Assembly: GCF_034353875.1 (NCBI RefSeq)
Contig: NZ_CP133784.1
Coordinates: 4,740,501 to 4,804,500 of the forward strand
Origin: Pseudomonas sp. MH9.2
Lineage (GTDB): Bacteria > Pseudomonadota > Gammaproteobacteria > Pseudomonadales > Pseudomonadaceae
Length of the DNA: 64,000 nucleotides
Direction: 5' to 3'
Shown here: positions 1 to 10,578 of the stretch, piece after piece
How positions within the stretch are numbered: position 1 is the first letter of the stretch
Layout of the letters: every line of letters starts with the position of its first letter
Program-made: the position numbers and the translations under genes
The notes under the pieces: model-generated
The model's input: only the letters and a program-made list of their open reading frames with translations
Database searches by the model: none
What the model was told of the DNA's origin: nothing

Positions 1-1441
1 TAAACAAATAGGTCAGGTTGTACTTTTTTTGCAGTGAGCGCAGTAGCTCCACCACTTGGCGCTGAACGGTCCGGTCGAGCGCCGAGGTGGGCTCGTCCAG
101 CACAATCAGCGCCGGTTTTAACACTAATGCCCGGGCAATGGCGATTCTCTGCCGTTGCCCGCCGGAAAATTCGTGAGGGTAGCGGTACCGGGTTTCCGGG
201 TCCAGGCCTACCTCCTTGAGCGCTTCGATGATGGCGAGTTCCTGTTCAGCCTCTGTGCCCATGCCATGGATACGCAGGCCCTCACCCACAATTTCGCCTA
301 CGCACATGCGGGGGCTCAGGCTGCCGAAAGGGTCCTGAAACACCACCTGCATTTGCCGACGCAGCGGACGAATCTCCTTTTGCGTCAGGCAGTCTAGCGT
401 TTTGCCTTGAAACCGTATGGCGCCCTTGCTACCTATCAGCCGAAGAATCGCCAGACCCAGCGTCGATTTGCCCGAGCCGCTTTCACCGACAATCCCCAAG
501 GTATGCCCTTGGGGCAGGCTGAAGGTGATGCCATCGACTGCTTTGACATGATCGACGGTTTTTTTGAACAGGCCTTTCTTGATCGGAAACCACACCCGCA
601 AGTCATCGACTTCGAGCAGCGGCGCGCCAGCAACGTTGTCCACCGGGCCGCCACTGGGCTCGGCACCCAGCAATTCTTGTGTGTACGGATGCTGAGGTGA
701 ACGGAACAGCTCCTCACATGACGCTTGTTCGACGATGCGACCGTGCTGCATGACACATACCCGATGCGCAATTCTCCGGACCAGGTTCAGATCGTGGCTG
801 ATCAGGAGCAGCGCCATGCCCAGTCGGGCCTGCAGTTCGGTGAGCAATTTGAGAATTTTCAGCTGTACCGTCACGTCGAGTGCGGTGGTCGGTTCGTCGG
901 CGATCAGCAGCTCAGGCTCGTTGGCCAGGGCCATGGCGATCATCACGCGCTGTCGCTGGCCGCCTGAGAGCTCGTGTGGCAGAGCTTTGAGTCGTTTCTC
1001 GGGCTCGGTTATACCCACCAGCTCAAGCAGCTCCAGTGTGCGCAGGGTGGCCTCCTTGCCCTGCAAGCCTTTATGCAGACCGAGGACTTCATTGATTTGC
1101 TTCTCAATGGACTGCAGCGGGTTAAGTGAGGTCATCGGCTCCTGGAAAACCATGGCGATCCGGTTGCCACGGATCGCGCGCAACCTTTTTTCGCTCAGCG
1201 TCAGCAGGTCGTGCCCGGCGTAGTAGATGGTCCCGCTGGGATGGCGCGCCAGCGGGTAGGGCAGCAGGCGCAGAAACGAGTGCGCGATGACTGATTTGCC
1301 AGAACCGCTTTCGCCGACCAGCGCCAGGGTTTCGCCCCGGCGGATATCGAAGCTGATGCCTTCGACCACGCGATGGACCTGCTCGCCGGTAACGAACTCG
1401 ACGGCGAGATCGCGGACTTCGATCAAATTGTCCTTGTTCAT
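1..1441 (-). CDS. nppD: Peptide ABC transporter ATPase NppD/YejF (partial, C-terminus beyond window)
   Basis: Cytoplasmic ATPase that powers the Npp/Yej oligopeptide importer. In P. aeruginosa this system takes up peptidyl-nucleoside antibiotics and peptides (family knowledge). The protein starts at ATG 1441 (MNKDNLIEVRDLAV); a nearer-upstream ATG at 1446 runs straight into a stop. Two nucleotide-binding domains are visible: Walker A GESGSGKS at residues 43-50 with an LSGGQ signature, then a second GESGSGKST with SGGQRQR and LDEPTSALD. The frame is still open at base 1, so about 50 residues are missing compared with the usual ~535. It begins only 1 base after the permease stop, as the last gene of a five-gene operon. 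Confidence 0.93.
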   Translation of the reverse strand, partial: MNKDNLIEVRDLAVEFVTGEQVHRVVEGISFDIRRGETLALVGESGSGKSVIAHSFLRLLPYPLARHPSGTIYYAGHDLLTLSEKRLRAIRGNRIAMVFQEPMTSLNPLQSIEKQINEVLGLHKGLQGKEATLRTLELLELVGITEPEKRLKALPHELSGGQRQRVMIAMALANEPELLIADEPTTALDVTVQLKILKLLTELQARLGMALLLISHDLNLVRRIAHRVCVMQHGRIVEQASCEELFRSPQHPYTQELLGAEPSGGPVDNVAGAPLLEVDDLRVWFPIKKGLFKKTVDHVKAVDGITFSLPQGHTLGIVGESGSGKSTLGLAILRLIGSKGAIRFQGKTLDCLTQKEIRPLRRQMQVVFQDPFGSLSPRMCVGEIVGEGLRIHGMGTEAEQELAIIEALKEVGLDPETRYRYPHEFSGGQRQRIAIARALVLKPALIVLDEPTSALDRTVQRQVVELLRSLQKKYNLTYLF

Positions 1442-1442
1442 C

Positions 1443-2462
1443 TCATTTCCTTGGGTCGAAAGCGTCGCGGGCGGATTCGCCAATGAACACGAGAAGGCTG
1501 AGCATCAGGGCCAGCACGGCAAAGGCGCTGATCCCAAGCCAAGGGGCCTGGAGGTTGGATTTGCCTTGGGCCACCAATTCACCCAGCGACGGGGAGCCTG
1601 CTGGCAAGCCGAAACCGAGGAAGTCCAGGGCGGTCAGGGTGCCGATAGCGCCCGTGAGAATGAACGGCATGAAGGTCATGGTCGAGACCATGGCGTTGGG
1701 CAGGATGTGGCGGTACATGATCGCCCCGTTTTGCATGCCCAGGGCCCGTGCGGCGCGCACATATTCCAGGTTGCGCCCCCGCAAGAACTCGGCGCGTACC
1801 ACGTCCACCAGGCTCATCCATGAAAACAGCAGCATGATGCCCAGCAGCCACCAGAAATTAGGCTGGACGAAGCTGGCCAGAATGATCAGCAGGTACAACA
1901 CCGGCAGCCCGGACCAGACTTCCAGGAAACGTTGCCCCAGCAGATCCACCCAACCACCATAAAAACCCTGCAGGGCGCCCGCGATGACGCCAATGATCGA
2001 ACTGAGTACGGTCAAGGTCAGTGCAAACAGCACGGAAATGCGGAAGCCATAGATGACCCGTGCCAACACATCGCGGCCCTGATCGTCGGTGCCGAAGTAG
2101 TTCTCCCGCGACGGCGGGCCAGGGGCCGGGACTTTCAGGTCGTAATTGATGCTCTGGTAGCTGTAGGGGATCGGTGCCCACAGGGTCCAGCCGTCCTTCG
2201 CTGCCAGCAGTTCCTTGATGTAGGGGCTTTTGTAATTGGCTTCCAGCGGAAATTCGCCGCCGAAGACCGTTTCGGGATAGCGCTTGAATACCGGGAAATA
2301 CCACTCGCCGTCATAGTGCACGGCCAGCGGCTTGTCGTTGGCGATCAGTTCGGCGCCCAGGCTCAGGCCGAACAGAACCAGGAACAACCACAGTGACCAC
2401 CATCCGCGCTTGTTGGCCTTGAAGCGCTCGAAGCGTCGGCGATTGAGAGGGGAGAGGGTCAT
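1443..2462 (-). CDS. nppC: Peptide ABC transporter permease NppC/YejE
   Basis: Inner-membrane permease of the DppC type, 339 residues, pairing with NppB. The N-terminal transmembrane helix follows a basic segment (RRRFERFKANKRGWW). The permease domain shows the entry FGTDDQGRDVLARVIYGFR, several membrane helices, and the cytoplasmic EAA loop (EYVRAARALGMQNGAIMYRH) that docks the ATPase. I place the start at ATG 2462 (MTLSPLNRRRF), 1 base after the nppB stop. A longer reading up to 2522 only adds residues overlapping nppB and is not needed. Confidence 0.93.
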   Translation of the reverse strand: MTLSPLNRRRFERFKANKRGWWSLWLFLVLFGLSLGAELIANDKPLAVHYDGEWYFPVFKRYPETVFGGEFPLEANYKSPYIKELLAAKDGWTLWAPIPYSYQSINYDLKVPAPGPPSRENYFGTDDQGRDVLARVIYGFRISVLFALTLTVLSSIIGVIAGALQGFYGGWVDLLGQRFLEVWSGLPVLYLLIILASFVQPNFWWLLGIMLLFSWMSLVDVVRAEFLRGRNLEYVRAARALGMQNGAIMYRHILPNAMVSTMTFMPFILTGAIGTLTALDFLGFGLPAGSPSLGELVAQGKSNLQAPWLGISAFAVLALMLSLLVFIGESARDAFDPRK

Positions 2463-2463
2463 G

Positions 2464-3537
2464 TCAATTCTCCCTGCTTTCGAAGTCGATACGTGGATCG
2501 ACCAGCGTATACGTGATGTCACCGATCAATTTCACCACCAGCCCGAGCAGGGTAAAAAGAAACAAAGTACCGAAGACCACCGGATAGTCGCGGTTGATGG
2601 CCGCCTCGAAACTCATCAAGCCCAAGCCGTCGAGGGAGAAGATCACTTCCACCAGCAGCGAGCCGGTGAAGAAGATGCTGATAAAGGCCGAAGGGAACCC
2701 CGCGATCACCAACAGCATGGCGTTACGAAACACATGGCCGTACAGCACACGATGCTGGCTCAGGCCCTTGGCTTTGGCGGTGATGACGTACTGCTTGCCG
2801 ATCTCGTCGAGAAAGCTGTTTTTGGTCAGCAGGGTCATGGTCGCGAAGTTGCCGATCACCAGTGCGGTGACGGGCAACGTCAGGTGCCAGAAGTAATCGA
2901 ACACTTTACCGCCCCAGCTCAGCTCGGAGAAGTTGTTCGAGGTCAGGCCGCGCAAGGGGAACCAGTCGAAATAGCTACCGCCAGCGAACACCACGATCAG
3001 CAGGATGGCAAACAGAAAGGCCGGAATGGCGTACCCGACGATGATCGCCGAGCTGGTCCAGACATCGAAGTGGCTACCGTGACGTGTCGCCTTGGCAATC
3101 CCCAGCGGGATCGATACCAGGTACATGATTAAGGTGCTCCACAGTCCAAGGGAAATGGACACCGGCATCTTCTCGATAATCAGATCGATCACTTTGGCAT
3201 CGCGGAAAAAACTGTCGCCAAAATCCAGCGTGGCGTAGTTCTTGATCATGATCCACAGGCGTTCGGGTGCTGACTTGTCGAAGCCATACAGGTGCTCGAT
3301 TTCCTTCACCAGCGCTGGATCAAGCCCTTGCGCACCGCGATAACTGGAGCCTGCCACCGACACCTCTGCGCCACCGCCCGCAATGCGACTGGTTGCGCCA
3401 TCGAAGCCCTCGATCTTGGCGATCATCTGCTCCACCGGACCGCCGGGCGCTGCCTGGATGATCACGAAATTGATCAGCAAAATGCCGAACAACGTCGGAA
3501 TGATCAGCAGCAAACGCCGAAAAATATAAGCCAGCAT
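2464..3537 (-). CDS. nppB: Peptide ABC transporter permease NppB/YejB
   Basis: Inner-membrane permease of the DppB type, 357 residues. It starts with a membrane anchor ([19 protein letters not shown]), typical of the family. A periplasmic segment of ~100 residues follows, then the permease core with EAA loop [20 protein letters not shown]. It forms the translocation channel with NppC. It starts 1 base after the upstream binding-protein stop, so it is translated as part of the same operon. Confidence 0.93.
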   Translation of the reverse strand: MLAYIFRRLLLIIPTLFGILLINFVIIQAAPGGPVEQMIAKIEGFDGATSRIAGGGAEVSVAGSSYRGAQGLDPALVKEIEHLYGFDKSAPERLWIMIKNYATLDFGDSFFRDAKVIDLIIEKMPVSISLGLWSTLIMYLVSIPLGIAKATRHGSHFDVWTSSAIIVGYAIPAFLFAILLIVVFAGGSYFDWFPLRGLTSNNFSELSWGGKVFDYFWHLTLPVTALVIGNFATMTLLTKNSFLDEIGKQYVITAKAKGLSQHRVLYGHVFRNAMLLVIAGFPSAFISIFFTGSLLVEVIFSLDGLGLMSFEAAINRDYPVVFGTLFLFTLLGLVVKLIGDITYTLVDPRIDFESREN

Positions 3538-3538
3538 C

Positions 3539-5392
3539 TTATTGCTCCACGCTCGCCGGCTCGGCTTGCTCAGGGGGTTGTGCAGGGTTGGCCGGTTTGG
3601 CGTCGGGTTTTATCCACCAGGTCGAGGTAGCGACGTCGAACAGCGGTGTCACCTTGGGATGACCGATATGGTCCCAGTACGCCACACGCCAGGTTTTGAT
3701 GTGCCAGTTGGGGATCACGTAGTAGCCCCAAAGCAGCACACGGTCCAGCGCACGGGCGTGGGTGATCAGGCTTTGCCGCGAGTCGGCATCGATCAGTCCG
3801 TCGACCAGGCTATCGATGGCCGGGTCTTTGAGTCCGATGAAATTGCGGCTGCCCGGCTTCTCGGCGCTGGAGGAGTGCCAATACTCGCGTTGTTCGTTGC
3901 CCGGTGAACTGGATTGCGGAAAGCCGCTGACAATCAGGTCGAAGTCACGCGAACGCAGGCGGTTTACGTATTGCGAGACGTCGACCCGACGCAGCACCAG
4001 ATCGATGCCGAGGTCGCTGAGGTTGCGCTTGAAAGGCAGCAGGATGCGTTCGAATTCGGTCTGCGCCAACAAGAACTCGAGGGTCACTGGCTTGCCTTGG
4101 GCGTCGACCATCTTGTCGCCGACGATCCTCCAGCCGGCCTCTTGCAGCAGCTGAAAGGCTTTACGCTGTTGTGGGCGAATCATGCCGCTGGCATCGGTGA
4201 CCGGCAGCTTGAACTCGTCAGTGAACACCCGGTCAGGAATGGTGCCGCGCAACGGCTCGAGTACGGCCAGTTCGTCTTTACTCGGCAAGCCGCTGGAGGC
4301 CATGTCCGAATTATCGAAGTAGCTTTTGGTCCGGGTGTAGGCGCCATTGAACAGTTGCTTGTTGGTCCACTGGAAATCCAGCAGCAGGTTCAATGCTTCA
4401 CGCACCCGCACGTCTTGAAATATCGGACGCCGCAGGTTGAAGACAAACCCCTGCATGCCGGTAGGGTTGCCGTTGGGGATTTCTTCCTTGATCAACCGAC
4501 CGGCGTTGACGGCAGGCGTGTTGTAAGCCGTGGCCCAGTTCTTGGCGCTGGTTTCGAGCCAATAATCGAATTGCCCGGCTTTGAGTGCTTCAAGGGCAAC
4601 GGTATTGTCTCGATAGTAATCGATGGACAGGGTGTCGAAGTTGTAAAAACCACGGTTAACCGGCAGGTCTTTGCCCCAGTAGTCCTTGACCCGTTCGTAA
4701 CGGATCGAGCGCCCGGCTTTGACTTCGGCCACCTTGTACGGGCCGCTGCCTAACGGGATTTCCAGATTGCCTTTGGCGAAGTCGCGATTTTCCCACCAGT
4801 GCTTGGGCAGGACCGGCAGTTGGCCGAGGATCAGTGGCAACTCGCGGTTGTTGCTGCTTTTGAACTTGAACAGCACGCGCAGAGGGTCTTCGGCGATGAC
4901 CTGATCAACGTCTGCATAGTAGCCGCGATACATCGGGGCACCGTTCTTGATCAGGGTCTGGAAGCTGAATACCACGTCTTCGGCACGGATGGGGTGACCA
5001 TCGTGGAAGTGGGCTTCGGGGCGCAAATAGAAGCGCACCCAGCTATTGTCCGGCGCTTTTTCGATTTTGCCGGCAATCAGGCCGTATTCGGTAAAGGGCT
5101 CATCCAGACTATGGCGGGTCAGGGTGTCGTAAATCATGCCGATGTCGTCAGCTGGCACGCCTTTATTGATAAAGGGGTTGAGGCTGTCGAAACTGCCAAA
5201 GCCGGCCTGACGAAAGCTGCCGCCCTTGGGGGCGTCCTGATTGACGTAATCGAAATGTTTGAAATTGGCGGGGTATTTCGGCGCCTCGTTGTACAGGGTC
5301 ACTGCGTGTTCGGGGGCGGCCAGGGCTATGCAGGCCACGCCCATCAGCAACATGCCGCTGGCCCGCATCAGCAGGGAGCGCATAGCAATCAT
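3539..5392 (-). CDS. nppA2: Periplasmic peptide-binding protein NppA2 (YejA-like)
   Basis: Extracellular solute-binding protein family 5, 617 residues. It captures peptides in the periplasm and delivers them to NppBC. The start ATG 5392 overlaps the nppA1 stop by 4 bases (ATGA); an internal ATG at 5383 is an alternative. The signal peptide [22 protein letters not shown] is followed by the mature sequence [13 protein letters not shown]. Conserved family blocks include [15 protein letters not shown] and [20 protein letters not shown]. The frame stays open for ~99 codons upstream of 5392, but that part overlaps nppA1 out of frame and is not coding. The C-terminus is a short Pro/Ala/Glu-rich tail. 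Tandem binding proteins are the normal state of the Npp system. Confidence 0.9.
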   Translation of the reverse strand: MIAMRSLLMRASGMLLMGVACIALAAPEHAVTLYNEAPKYPANFKHFDYVNQDAPKGGSFRQAGFGSFDSLNPFINKGVPADDIGMIYDTLTRHSLDEPFTEYGLIAGKIEKAPDNSWVRFYLRPEAHFHDGHPIRAEDVVFSFQTLIKNGAPMYRGYYADVDQVIAEDPLRVLFKFKSSNNRELPLILGQLPVLPKHWWENRDFAKGNLEIPLGSGPYKVAEVKAGRSIRYERVKDYWGKDLPVNRGFYNFDTLSIDYYRDNTVALEALKAGQFDYWLETSAKNWATAYNTPAVNAGRLIKEEIPNGNPTGMQGFVFNLRRPIFQDVRVREALNLLLDFQWTNKQLFNGAYTRTKSYFDNSDMASSGLPSKDELAVLEPLRGTIPDRVFTDEFKLPVTDASGMIRPQQRKAFQLLQEAGWRIVGDKMVDAQGKPVTLEFLLAQTEFERILLPFKRNLSDLGIDLVLRRVDVSQYVNRLRSRDFDLIVSGFPQSSSPGNEQREYWHSSSAEKPGSRNFIGLKDPAIDSLVDGLIDADSRQSLITHARALDRVLLWGYYVIPNWHIKTWRVAYWDHIGHPKVTPLFDVATSTWWIKPDAKPANPAQPPEQAEPASVEQ

Positions 5393-7215
5393 TGGGTTTT
5401 CTCCGAAGGCTTGAGCCACCACGCACGCAAACCCAGAGTGTAGGTTGGGGTGGTGACCTGGGCGAACCGGTTGCGGTACGCCAGGCGATGATAATCGAGG
5501 TACCAGTTTGGGATGCAGTACTGCTGCCAAAGCAACACCCGGTCCAAGGCACGGGCTGCGGCGATTTGTTCGTCGCGTGATTGTGCCGCCAGCAATTGAT
5601 CGAGCAGGCTGTCGACCACCGGGCTGGATACGCCTGCGTAATTCTTGCTGCCTTTGATTCCAGCCTGACTGGAGTGAAAGTACTGCCATTGCTCAAGACC
5701 GGGGCTGAGGCTCTGGTTCAAGGTCATCAAGATCATATCGAAATCGAACTGGTCCAGGCGCTGCTTGTATTGGGCGCGATCTACCGTCCGTAAGCGAGCG
5801 TCGATCCCGAGGCGAGAGAGGTCCTCAATGTAAGGCTGCAGAATCCGCTCAAGGTTGGGATTGACCAGCAATATTTCGAAGCGCAAGGGCTGCCCGTTGC
5901 GATTGAGTAACCGCTGATCCGACAACTTCCAGCCCGCTTCGGCAAACAGCCCGAGCGCTTTGCGCAGGGTTTCCCGGGGAATATCACCCCCCTCGGTTTT
6001 AGACACACTAAACGGCTGGGTGAACAGGTTCGGCGGCAACTGATCACGCCAGGGCGACAGCATCAGCCACTCGTGACCTGACGGCAGGCCGGTGGCTGAG
6101 AACTCGCTGTTAGGGTAGTAGCTCGCCGAGCGGGTGTAGGCGTCACTGAATAGCGCGCGATTGGTCCACTCGAAATTGAACATCAGCCCCAGCGCTTCGC
6201 GCACCTTGACGTCCGAGAAGGTGCCGCGCCGGGAGTTCATGAACAGCCCTTGGGTCTGGGTTGGAATCTTGTGCGGGATCTGCGCTTTGATCACGTCGCC
6301 ACGGGCGATCGCCGGAAAGTTGTATCCGTTGGACCAGTTTTTGGCCTGATGCTCGATGTAGATGTCGAACTCACCAGCCTTGAATGCTTCGAATGCCACA
6401 TCGCTGTCGCGGTAGAACTCCACGTTGACCCGATCGAAGTTGTACTTGCCACGGTTCACCGCCAGATCTTTGCCCCACCAGTCCTTGACCCGCTCAAACA
6501 CCAGTTGCCGTCCGGGTTGCACCTTGGTAATCCGGTAAGGACCACTGCCCACGGGTGGTTCGAAGGTGGTGGCTTTGAAATCGCGATCTTTCCAGTAGTG
6601 CTGCGGCAATACCGGCAGTTCGCCGAGACGCAGGATGAGCAAGGGGTTGCCGGCACGCTTGAAGACGAAGCGGATGCGATGGCGACCAAGAATGTCGACC
6701 CGCTGCACTTCCTGCAGGGCAGTGCGGTATTGCGGATGACCTTCCTTGAGCAGTAACCGATAGGAGAACGCAACGTCATACGCGGTGATTGGTTTGCCAT
6801 CATGGAAACGCGCCTGCGGGCGCAGGTTGAAGACCACCCAACTGCGGTCTTCGCTGTATTCGACGGTTTGCGCGATCAGGCCGTAGCTGGAGGTCGGCTC
6901 ATCACCGGACGGGTCGTACTGACCGGTGCCGACCATCAACGGTTCGTTGAGCTCGTTGACCCCGTATTGCAGAAAATTTGGCGTCGAAATCGGACTGCTG
7001 CCCTTGAACGTGTAAGGGTTGAGCGTATCGAAAGTGCCAAATGCCATCATCCGCAAGGTACCGCCTTTCGGCGCCTCGGGATTGACCCAGTCGAAATGGG
7101 TAAAGCTGGCTGGGTACTTGAGCACACCGAACTGCGCGTAACCATGGCTTTCGCTGATGGTTGCGCCTGCGGAAAAGCTCAAGACCAAGGTGAATAACAG
7201 GAGGAGGCGTATCAA
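5389..7215 (-). CDS. nppA1: Periplasmic peptide-binding protein NppA1 (YejA-like)
   Basis: First gene of the importer operon, 608 residues, a paralogue of NppA2 with the same blocks (DWVNPEAPKGGTLRMMAFGT; GSGPYRITKVQPGRQLVFER). The signal peptide MIRLLLLFTLVLSFSAGA runs to about residue 18. The apparent start codon is TTG at 7215; no in-frame ATG gives a better signal peptide, so translation initiation may be weak. Homologues have this same N-terminus. It sits ~140 bases downstream of mltD on the same strand, with a terminator in between, so the operon promoter should lie in 7216-7280. Confidence 0.88.
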   Translation of the reverse strand: MIRLLLLFTLVLSFSAGATISESHGYAQFGVLKYPASFTHFDWVNPEAPKGGTLRMMAFGTFDTLNPYTFKGSSPISTPNFLQYGVNELNEPLMVGTGQYDPSGDEPTSSYGLIAQTVEYSEDRSWVVFNLRPQARFHDGKPITAYDVAFSYRLLLKEGHPQYRTALQEVQRVDILGRHRIRFVFKRAGNPLLILRLGELPVLPQHYWKDRDFKATTFEPPVGSGPYRITKVQPGRQLVFERVKDWWGKDLAVNRGKYNFDRVNVEFYRDSDVAFEAFKAGEFDIYIEHQAKNWSNGYNFPAIARGDVIKAQIPHKIPTQTQGLFMNSRRGTFSDVKVREALGLMFNFEWTNRALFSDAYTRSASYYPNSEFSATGLPSGHEWLMLSPWRDQLPPNLFTQPFSVSKTEGGDIPRETLRKALGLFAEAGWKLSDQRLLNRNGQPLRFEILLVNPNLERILQPYIEDLSRLGIDARLRTVDRAQYKQRLDQFDFDMILMTLNQSLSPGLEQWQYFHSSQAGIKGSKNYAGVSSPVVDSLLDQLLAAQSRDEQIAAARALDRVLLWQQYCIPNWYLDYHRLAYRNRFAQVTTPTYTLGLRAWWLKPSEKTQ

Positions 7216-7280
7216 GTCAGAGATTCGATCCAGGAGGCTTGGGCTTCTTGGTCGGTACAGTAACAGCTTGTATCCGTTGG

Positions 7281-7304
7281 AAAAAGGCCACCTCCAGGGT
7301 GGCC
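7281..7304 (-). terminator. Rho-independent terminator of mltD
   Basis: A GGCCACC/GGTGGCC stem (7286-7292 with 7298-7304) has a 5-base loop. On the minus strand it is followed by a T run (complement of 7281-7285). It lies ~50 bases past the mltD stop and separates mltD from nppA1. Confidence 0.75.
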
Positions 7305-7353
7305 CTTTGCTGTGTATCCCGTCTGGTTATTCAGGGGTGCAAGCCAGTGGATC

Positions 7354-8787
7354 TCAAGGGGCCTGATACACGGTCAGGGTCTGGCCTGGTTTGAGGGCAT
7401 GGCCGCTACGTGGGTTCAAGCGTTGGAGATGCTCCATCTCGACGTTGAAACGTTTGGCCACCATGTACATCGAATCGCCTTTGCGTATCGTGTACTGGGT
7501 CGACTTCTTGTCGCTGCTTTTGCCTTTGCTTTTGCCTTTACCCTTGGGGCTGATCATGTCCTGCATGACCAGGGTCTGCCCGACTTTCAGGTTTCGCCCG
7601 GACAGTTGGTTCCAGTGCTGCAGGTCTTTGACCTCAACTTTGTTGGCTTTGGCGATGGCTACCAGGTTATCGCCCTTTTTCACCCTGTAGTTGCGGCTTC
7701 GCGTGGGTTTGTCGCGGCTGGCCAGCGTGTCGCCAGTGCGCACGCGGTATTGTTGCCAGCCCGCCAGTTCCTGAGGTTTCATGTTCGACAGGCTGGCGGT
7801 CAGCAACTGTGCCTTGGCGGTTGGCACCAGCAAATGCTGTGGACCGTCGACGGTCATGCGTTTCTTGAACGCCGGGTTAAGCTGGAAAAGCTCGTCTTCG
7901 TCGATATCCGCCATGGCGGCGACCTTTGACAGGTCCATGCGCTGGTTGAGTTCAACGACTTGGAAGTAGGGCTGGTTGGCAATCGGATTGAGGTTGACGC
8001 CGTAGGCTTCCGGTGCGAGCACCACTTGGGACAGTGCGAGGAACTTGGGCACGTAATCCTGAGTTTCCTGCGGCAGTGGCAGGTTCCAGTAATCAGTGGG
8101 CAGGCCAAGTTTCTGGTTGCGTTCGATGGCCCGGCTGACGGTACCTTCGCCAGCGTTATAGGCAGCAAGCGCCAAAAGCCAGTCACCGTTGAACATATCG
8201 TGCAGGCGTGTCAGGTAGTCCAGGGCGGCGATGGTCGAGGCGGTAATGTCGCGGCGGCCGTCGTAAAAGCTGGTCTGACGAAGGTTGAAGTAACGCCCGG
8301 TCGATGGAATGAACTGCCACAGGCCTACCGCGTCGCTGCGTGAATAGGCCAAGGGGTTGTAGGCGCTTTCGATTACCGGAAGCAAGGCCAGTTCCAGCGG
8401 CATGTTGCGTTCTTCGAGGCGCTCTACGATGTAATGCATGTAGAGGCTGCCGCGTTCGCCAGCGTTTTCCAGAAAGGATGGATTGTTGGCGAACCATAGA
8501 CGTTGTTGATCGATACGTGGGTTCTGACCGTTGCCTTCTTGCAACTGGAAGCCCTGACGCATCCGCTCCCAGACATCCTGAGGTACTAGTGGGGTCGGTT
8601 TGTCACTGAGAAAAATCGGTTTTTGCTTGATGCCGGCGGCGAGATTCGGCGCGTGATGGGTACTGACAGAGTCGATTTGGCTGGTGGTCTGACAGCCGGC
8701 CAGCGTAGCGCTCAGGGCCACGGCGATAGCCTGGACCAGTCGGGTCAATGCGTCTGAATTGATGACTTTGCGTATGGATGACGACAT
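7354..8787 (-). CDS. mltD: Membrane-bound lytic murein transglycosylase D
   Basis: Outer-membrane lipoprotein that cleaves the glycan strands of peptidoglycan, releasing 1,6-anhydromuropeptides. It has 477 residues. The lipobox ends in LSATLAGC, with Cys32 as the lipidated residue. An SLT catalytic domain lies at about residues 110-230, with the family motif PVIESAYNP (catalytic Glu) and SDAVGLWQFIPSTGRYF. The C-terminus carries three LysM-type repeats that bind peptidoglycan: one begins QYRVRTGDTL but is short, and two are full (YRVKKGDNLVAIA; YTIRKGDSMYMVA). Between the last two is a Lys/Gly/Ser linker. The neighbour order with gloB and the npp operon is conserved in Pseudomonas. Confidence 0.95.
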   Translation of the reverse strand: MSSSIRKVINSDALTRLVQAIAVALSATLAGCQTTSQIDSVSTHHAPNLAAGIKQKPIFLSDKPTPLVPQDVWERMRQGFQLQEGNGQNPRIDQQRLWFANNPSFLENAGERGSLYMHYIVERLEERNMPLELALLPVIESAYNPLAYSRSDAVGLWQFIPSTGRYFNLRQTSFYDGRRDITASTIAALDYLTRLHDMFNGDWLLALAAYNAGEGTVSRAIERNQKLGLPTDYWNLPLPQETQDYVPKFLALSQVVLAPEAYGVNLNPIANQPYFQVVELNQRMDLSKVAAMADIDEDELFQLNPAFKKRMTVDGPQHLLVPTAKAQLLTASLSNMKPQELAGWQQYRVRTGDTLASRDKPTRSRNYRVKKGDNLVAIAKANKVEVKDLQHWNQLSGRNLKVGQTLVMQDMISPKGKGKSKGKSSDKKSTQYTIRKGDSMYMVAKRFNVEMEHLQRLNPRSGHALKPGQTLTVYQAP

Positions 8788-8886
8788 TGGCTGGGGGGTA
8801 GTTCCAGGCGAAAATGTCGGGCGATTCTAGGAACCAGCCAGCCAACGGTCAACCTTTCAGAATTTCTATGCTGATCAAGACGGTGC

Positions 8887-9666
8887 TTAGAACTTATCTT
8901 TCCAAGCACGCAAGCTAGCAAAAATAGCACTTGGCGACTGATTGTCCGTGCCAGTCCGTTCGTCTGCTTTTTCTTTAACGGATCTTTCATGGGTCCGAAT
9001 GAATGGGTTAGTGCGTCGTTCCAGCGCTAAATTTGAAGGTAGGCTGATCCGGTTTTCGCTGCGCCATTGGCTCACTTGGGCGAAGCGTTCGGCGATGTCG
9101 CAATTACCCGGTTCTACCGCTTGGGCGAAGCGCAGATTGCTCAGGGTGTACTCATGTGTGCAATACACCAGTGTGCTGTCCGGCAGCGCCGCCAGACGGC
9201 TCAATGACTGATGCATTTGCTCGGGTGTGCCTTCAAACAGTCGGCCACAACCTGCCGCGAACAGCGTGTCGCCGCAAAACAGTAACGGTGCGGTCGGGTC
9301 GTCGTGGTAGAAGGCGATATGGCCCAGGGTATGACCGGGCACAGCGTACACAGCAAAGGTCAGGCCGAGTACGCTGATCTGGTCGTTGTCGTTGAGCGCG
9401 ACATCTCGCGCCGGGATGTTTTCGGCCGCAGGACCCAGTACCCGGGCACCAGTGGCTTTTTTCAGTTGCTCGACGCCGCCCACATGATCGAAATGGTGGT
9501 GGGTGACCAGAATGTCGCTGAGCTGCCAACCCGGATGCTGTTCCAGCCAGGCCAGAACCGGTGCAGCATCGCCAGGATCGACCACCGCACAGCACCGGCT
9601 GGCAGTGTTTTGTAACAACCAAATGTAGTTGTCAGTGAAAGCGGGCAGGGCATCAATCTGTATCAT
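8887..9666 (-). CDS. gloB: Hydroxyacylglutathione hydrolase (glyoxalase II)
   Basis: Cytoplasmic metallo-beta-lactamase-fold enzyme that hydrolyses S-lactoylglutathione to D-lactate and glutathione, the second step of methylglyoxal detoxification. It has 259 residues. The dinuclear metal motif THHHFDH is at residues 55-61, followed by further ligands in [11 protein letters not shown] and FCGDTLF. The glutathione-binding C-terminal part ends in NPFIR and a charged tail. It is divergent from the methyltransferase gene at 9749, with 82 bases between them for both promoters. Confidence 0.95.
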   Translation of the reverse strand: MIQIDALPAFTDNYIWLLQNTASRCCAVVDPGDAAPVLAWLEQHPGWQLSDILVTHHHFDHVGGVEQLKKATGARVLGPAAENIPARDVALNDNDQISVLGLTFAVYAVPGHTLGHIAFYHDDPTAPLLFCGDTLFAAGCGRLFEGTPEQMHQSLSRLAALPDSTLVYCTHEYTLSNLRFAQAVEPGNCDIAERFAQVSQWRSENRISLPSNLALERRTNPFIRTHERSVKEKADERTGTDNQSPSAIFASLRAWKDKF

Positions 9667-9748
9667 GGCGCAGTTCGCTAAGCGGGAAACAATGGTGCAT
9701 CTTAGGGTCTATAGAGGTTCTACGCGAGTGCCCTCATGGAGAACAGAA

Positions 9749-10507
9749 ATGACTGATAAAGCTTTCGCCCAGGCTGATTCTGAATGGCTTGCGCTGATCA
9801 GCTCAGCCCGTGAGTGGTTGTCCGGACCGGTAGGGCAACTGCTGCTGGAGGAGGAGCGGCGGGTGCTCGAAGATGAGCTGGGCCGTTTTTTTGGCGGCTA
9901 CCTGGTGCATTACGGCCCTTCTGCCGAAGCGCCGCCAGCGGCTAAACAGGTCCAGCGTAACGTACGTCTGGGTGCACCTTTGCCCGGCGTGGAAATCGTC
10001 TGTGAAGAACAGGCCTGGCCCCTGAGCGAGCACGCCGCCGACGTTGTGGTCATGCAGCATGGTCTGGATTTCTGTCTGTCGCCTCACGGTTTGCTGCGTG
10101 AAGCGGCCAGCAGTGTGCGCCCCGGTGGACATCTTTTGATTATCGGGATCAACCCGTGGAGCGCCTGGGGGCTGCGGCATGTTTTCGCTCATGATGCCCT
10201 GCGCAAGGCCCGCTGCATTTCGCCGTCGCGGGTGGTGGACTGGTTGAACCTGCTGGGCTTTGCGCTGGAGAAACGACGCTTCGGGTGCTATCGTCCGCCG
10301 CTTGCTTCAGCGGCCTGGCAAGCACGACTGGCCGGGCTGGAACGCCTCGGCGACGGTTGGCAAAGTCCCGGCGGCGGCTTCTACTTACTGGTTGCACGCA
10401 AGATCGTGGTCGGTCTGCGTCCTGTGCGTCAGGTGCGGCGTGAGACCATGGGCAAACTGCTGCCATTGCCGATGGCCAAGGTCAATCGGCGCAATCCGCA
10501 GCCGTAA
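9749..10507 (+). CDS. Class I SAM-dependent methyltransferase (PA1814-like)
   Basis: A 252-residue protein of the Methyltransf_11 type; the substrate is not known. Recognisable parts are the segment with DVVVMQHGLDFCLSPHGLLR and the post-motif RPGGHLLIIGINPWSAWGLR. The classical glycine-rich SAM motif I is weak. I chose ATG 9749 (MTDKAFAQADSEW); it follows AGAACAG and removes an upstream extension that would run into the gloB promoter. The position between gloB and rnhA is conserved in pseudomonads. Confidence 0.8.
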   Translation: MTDKAFAQADSEWLALISSAREWLSGPVGQLLLEEERRVLEDELGRFFGGYLVHYGPSAEAPPAAKQVQRNVRLGAPLPGVEIVCEEQAWPLSEHAADVVVMQHGLDFCLSPHGLLREAASSVRPGGHLLIIGINPWSAWGLRHVFAHDALRKARCISPSRVVDWLNLLGFALEKRRFGCYRPPLASAAWQARLAGLERLGDGWQSPGGGFYLLVARKIVVGLRPVRQVRRETMGKLLPLPMAKVNRRNPQP

Positions 10508-10578
10508 AGCGTTACGCAAGACAAGCCGGTTGATGGTTTGTCGATGAAAGTTCGGTGGAAAGCTCGATGGAAGGTTTG

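Noticed and set aside
5393..5689. N-terminal extension of NppA2 by ~99 codons
   Set aside because: It overlaps nppA1 out of frame and lacks family sequence; the signal peptide begins at 5392.
3539..7215. Tandem peptide-binding proteins as a novel duplication
   Set aside because: Two binding proteins are the normal composition of the Pseudomonas Npp importer.
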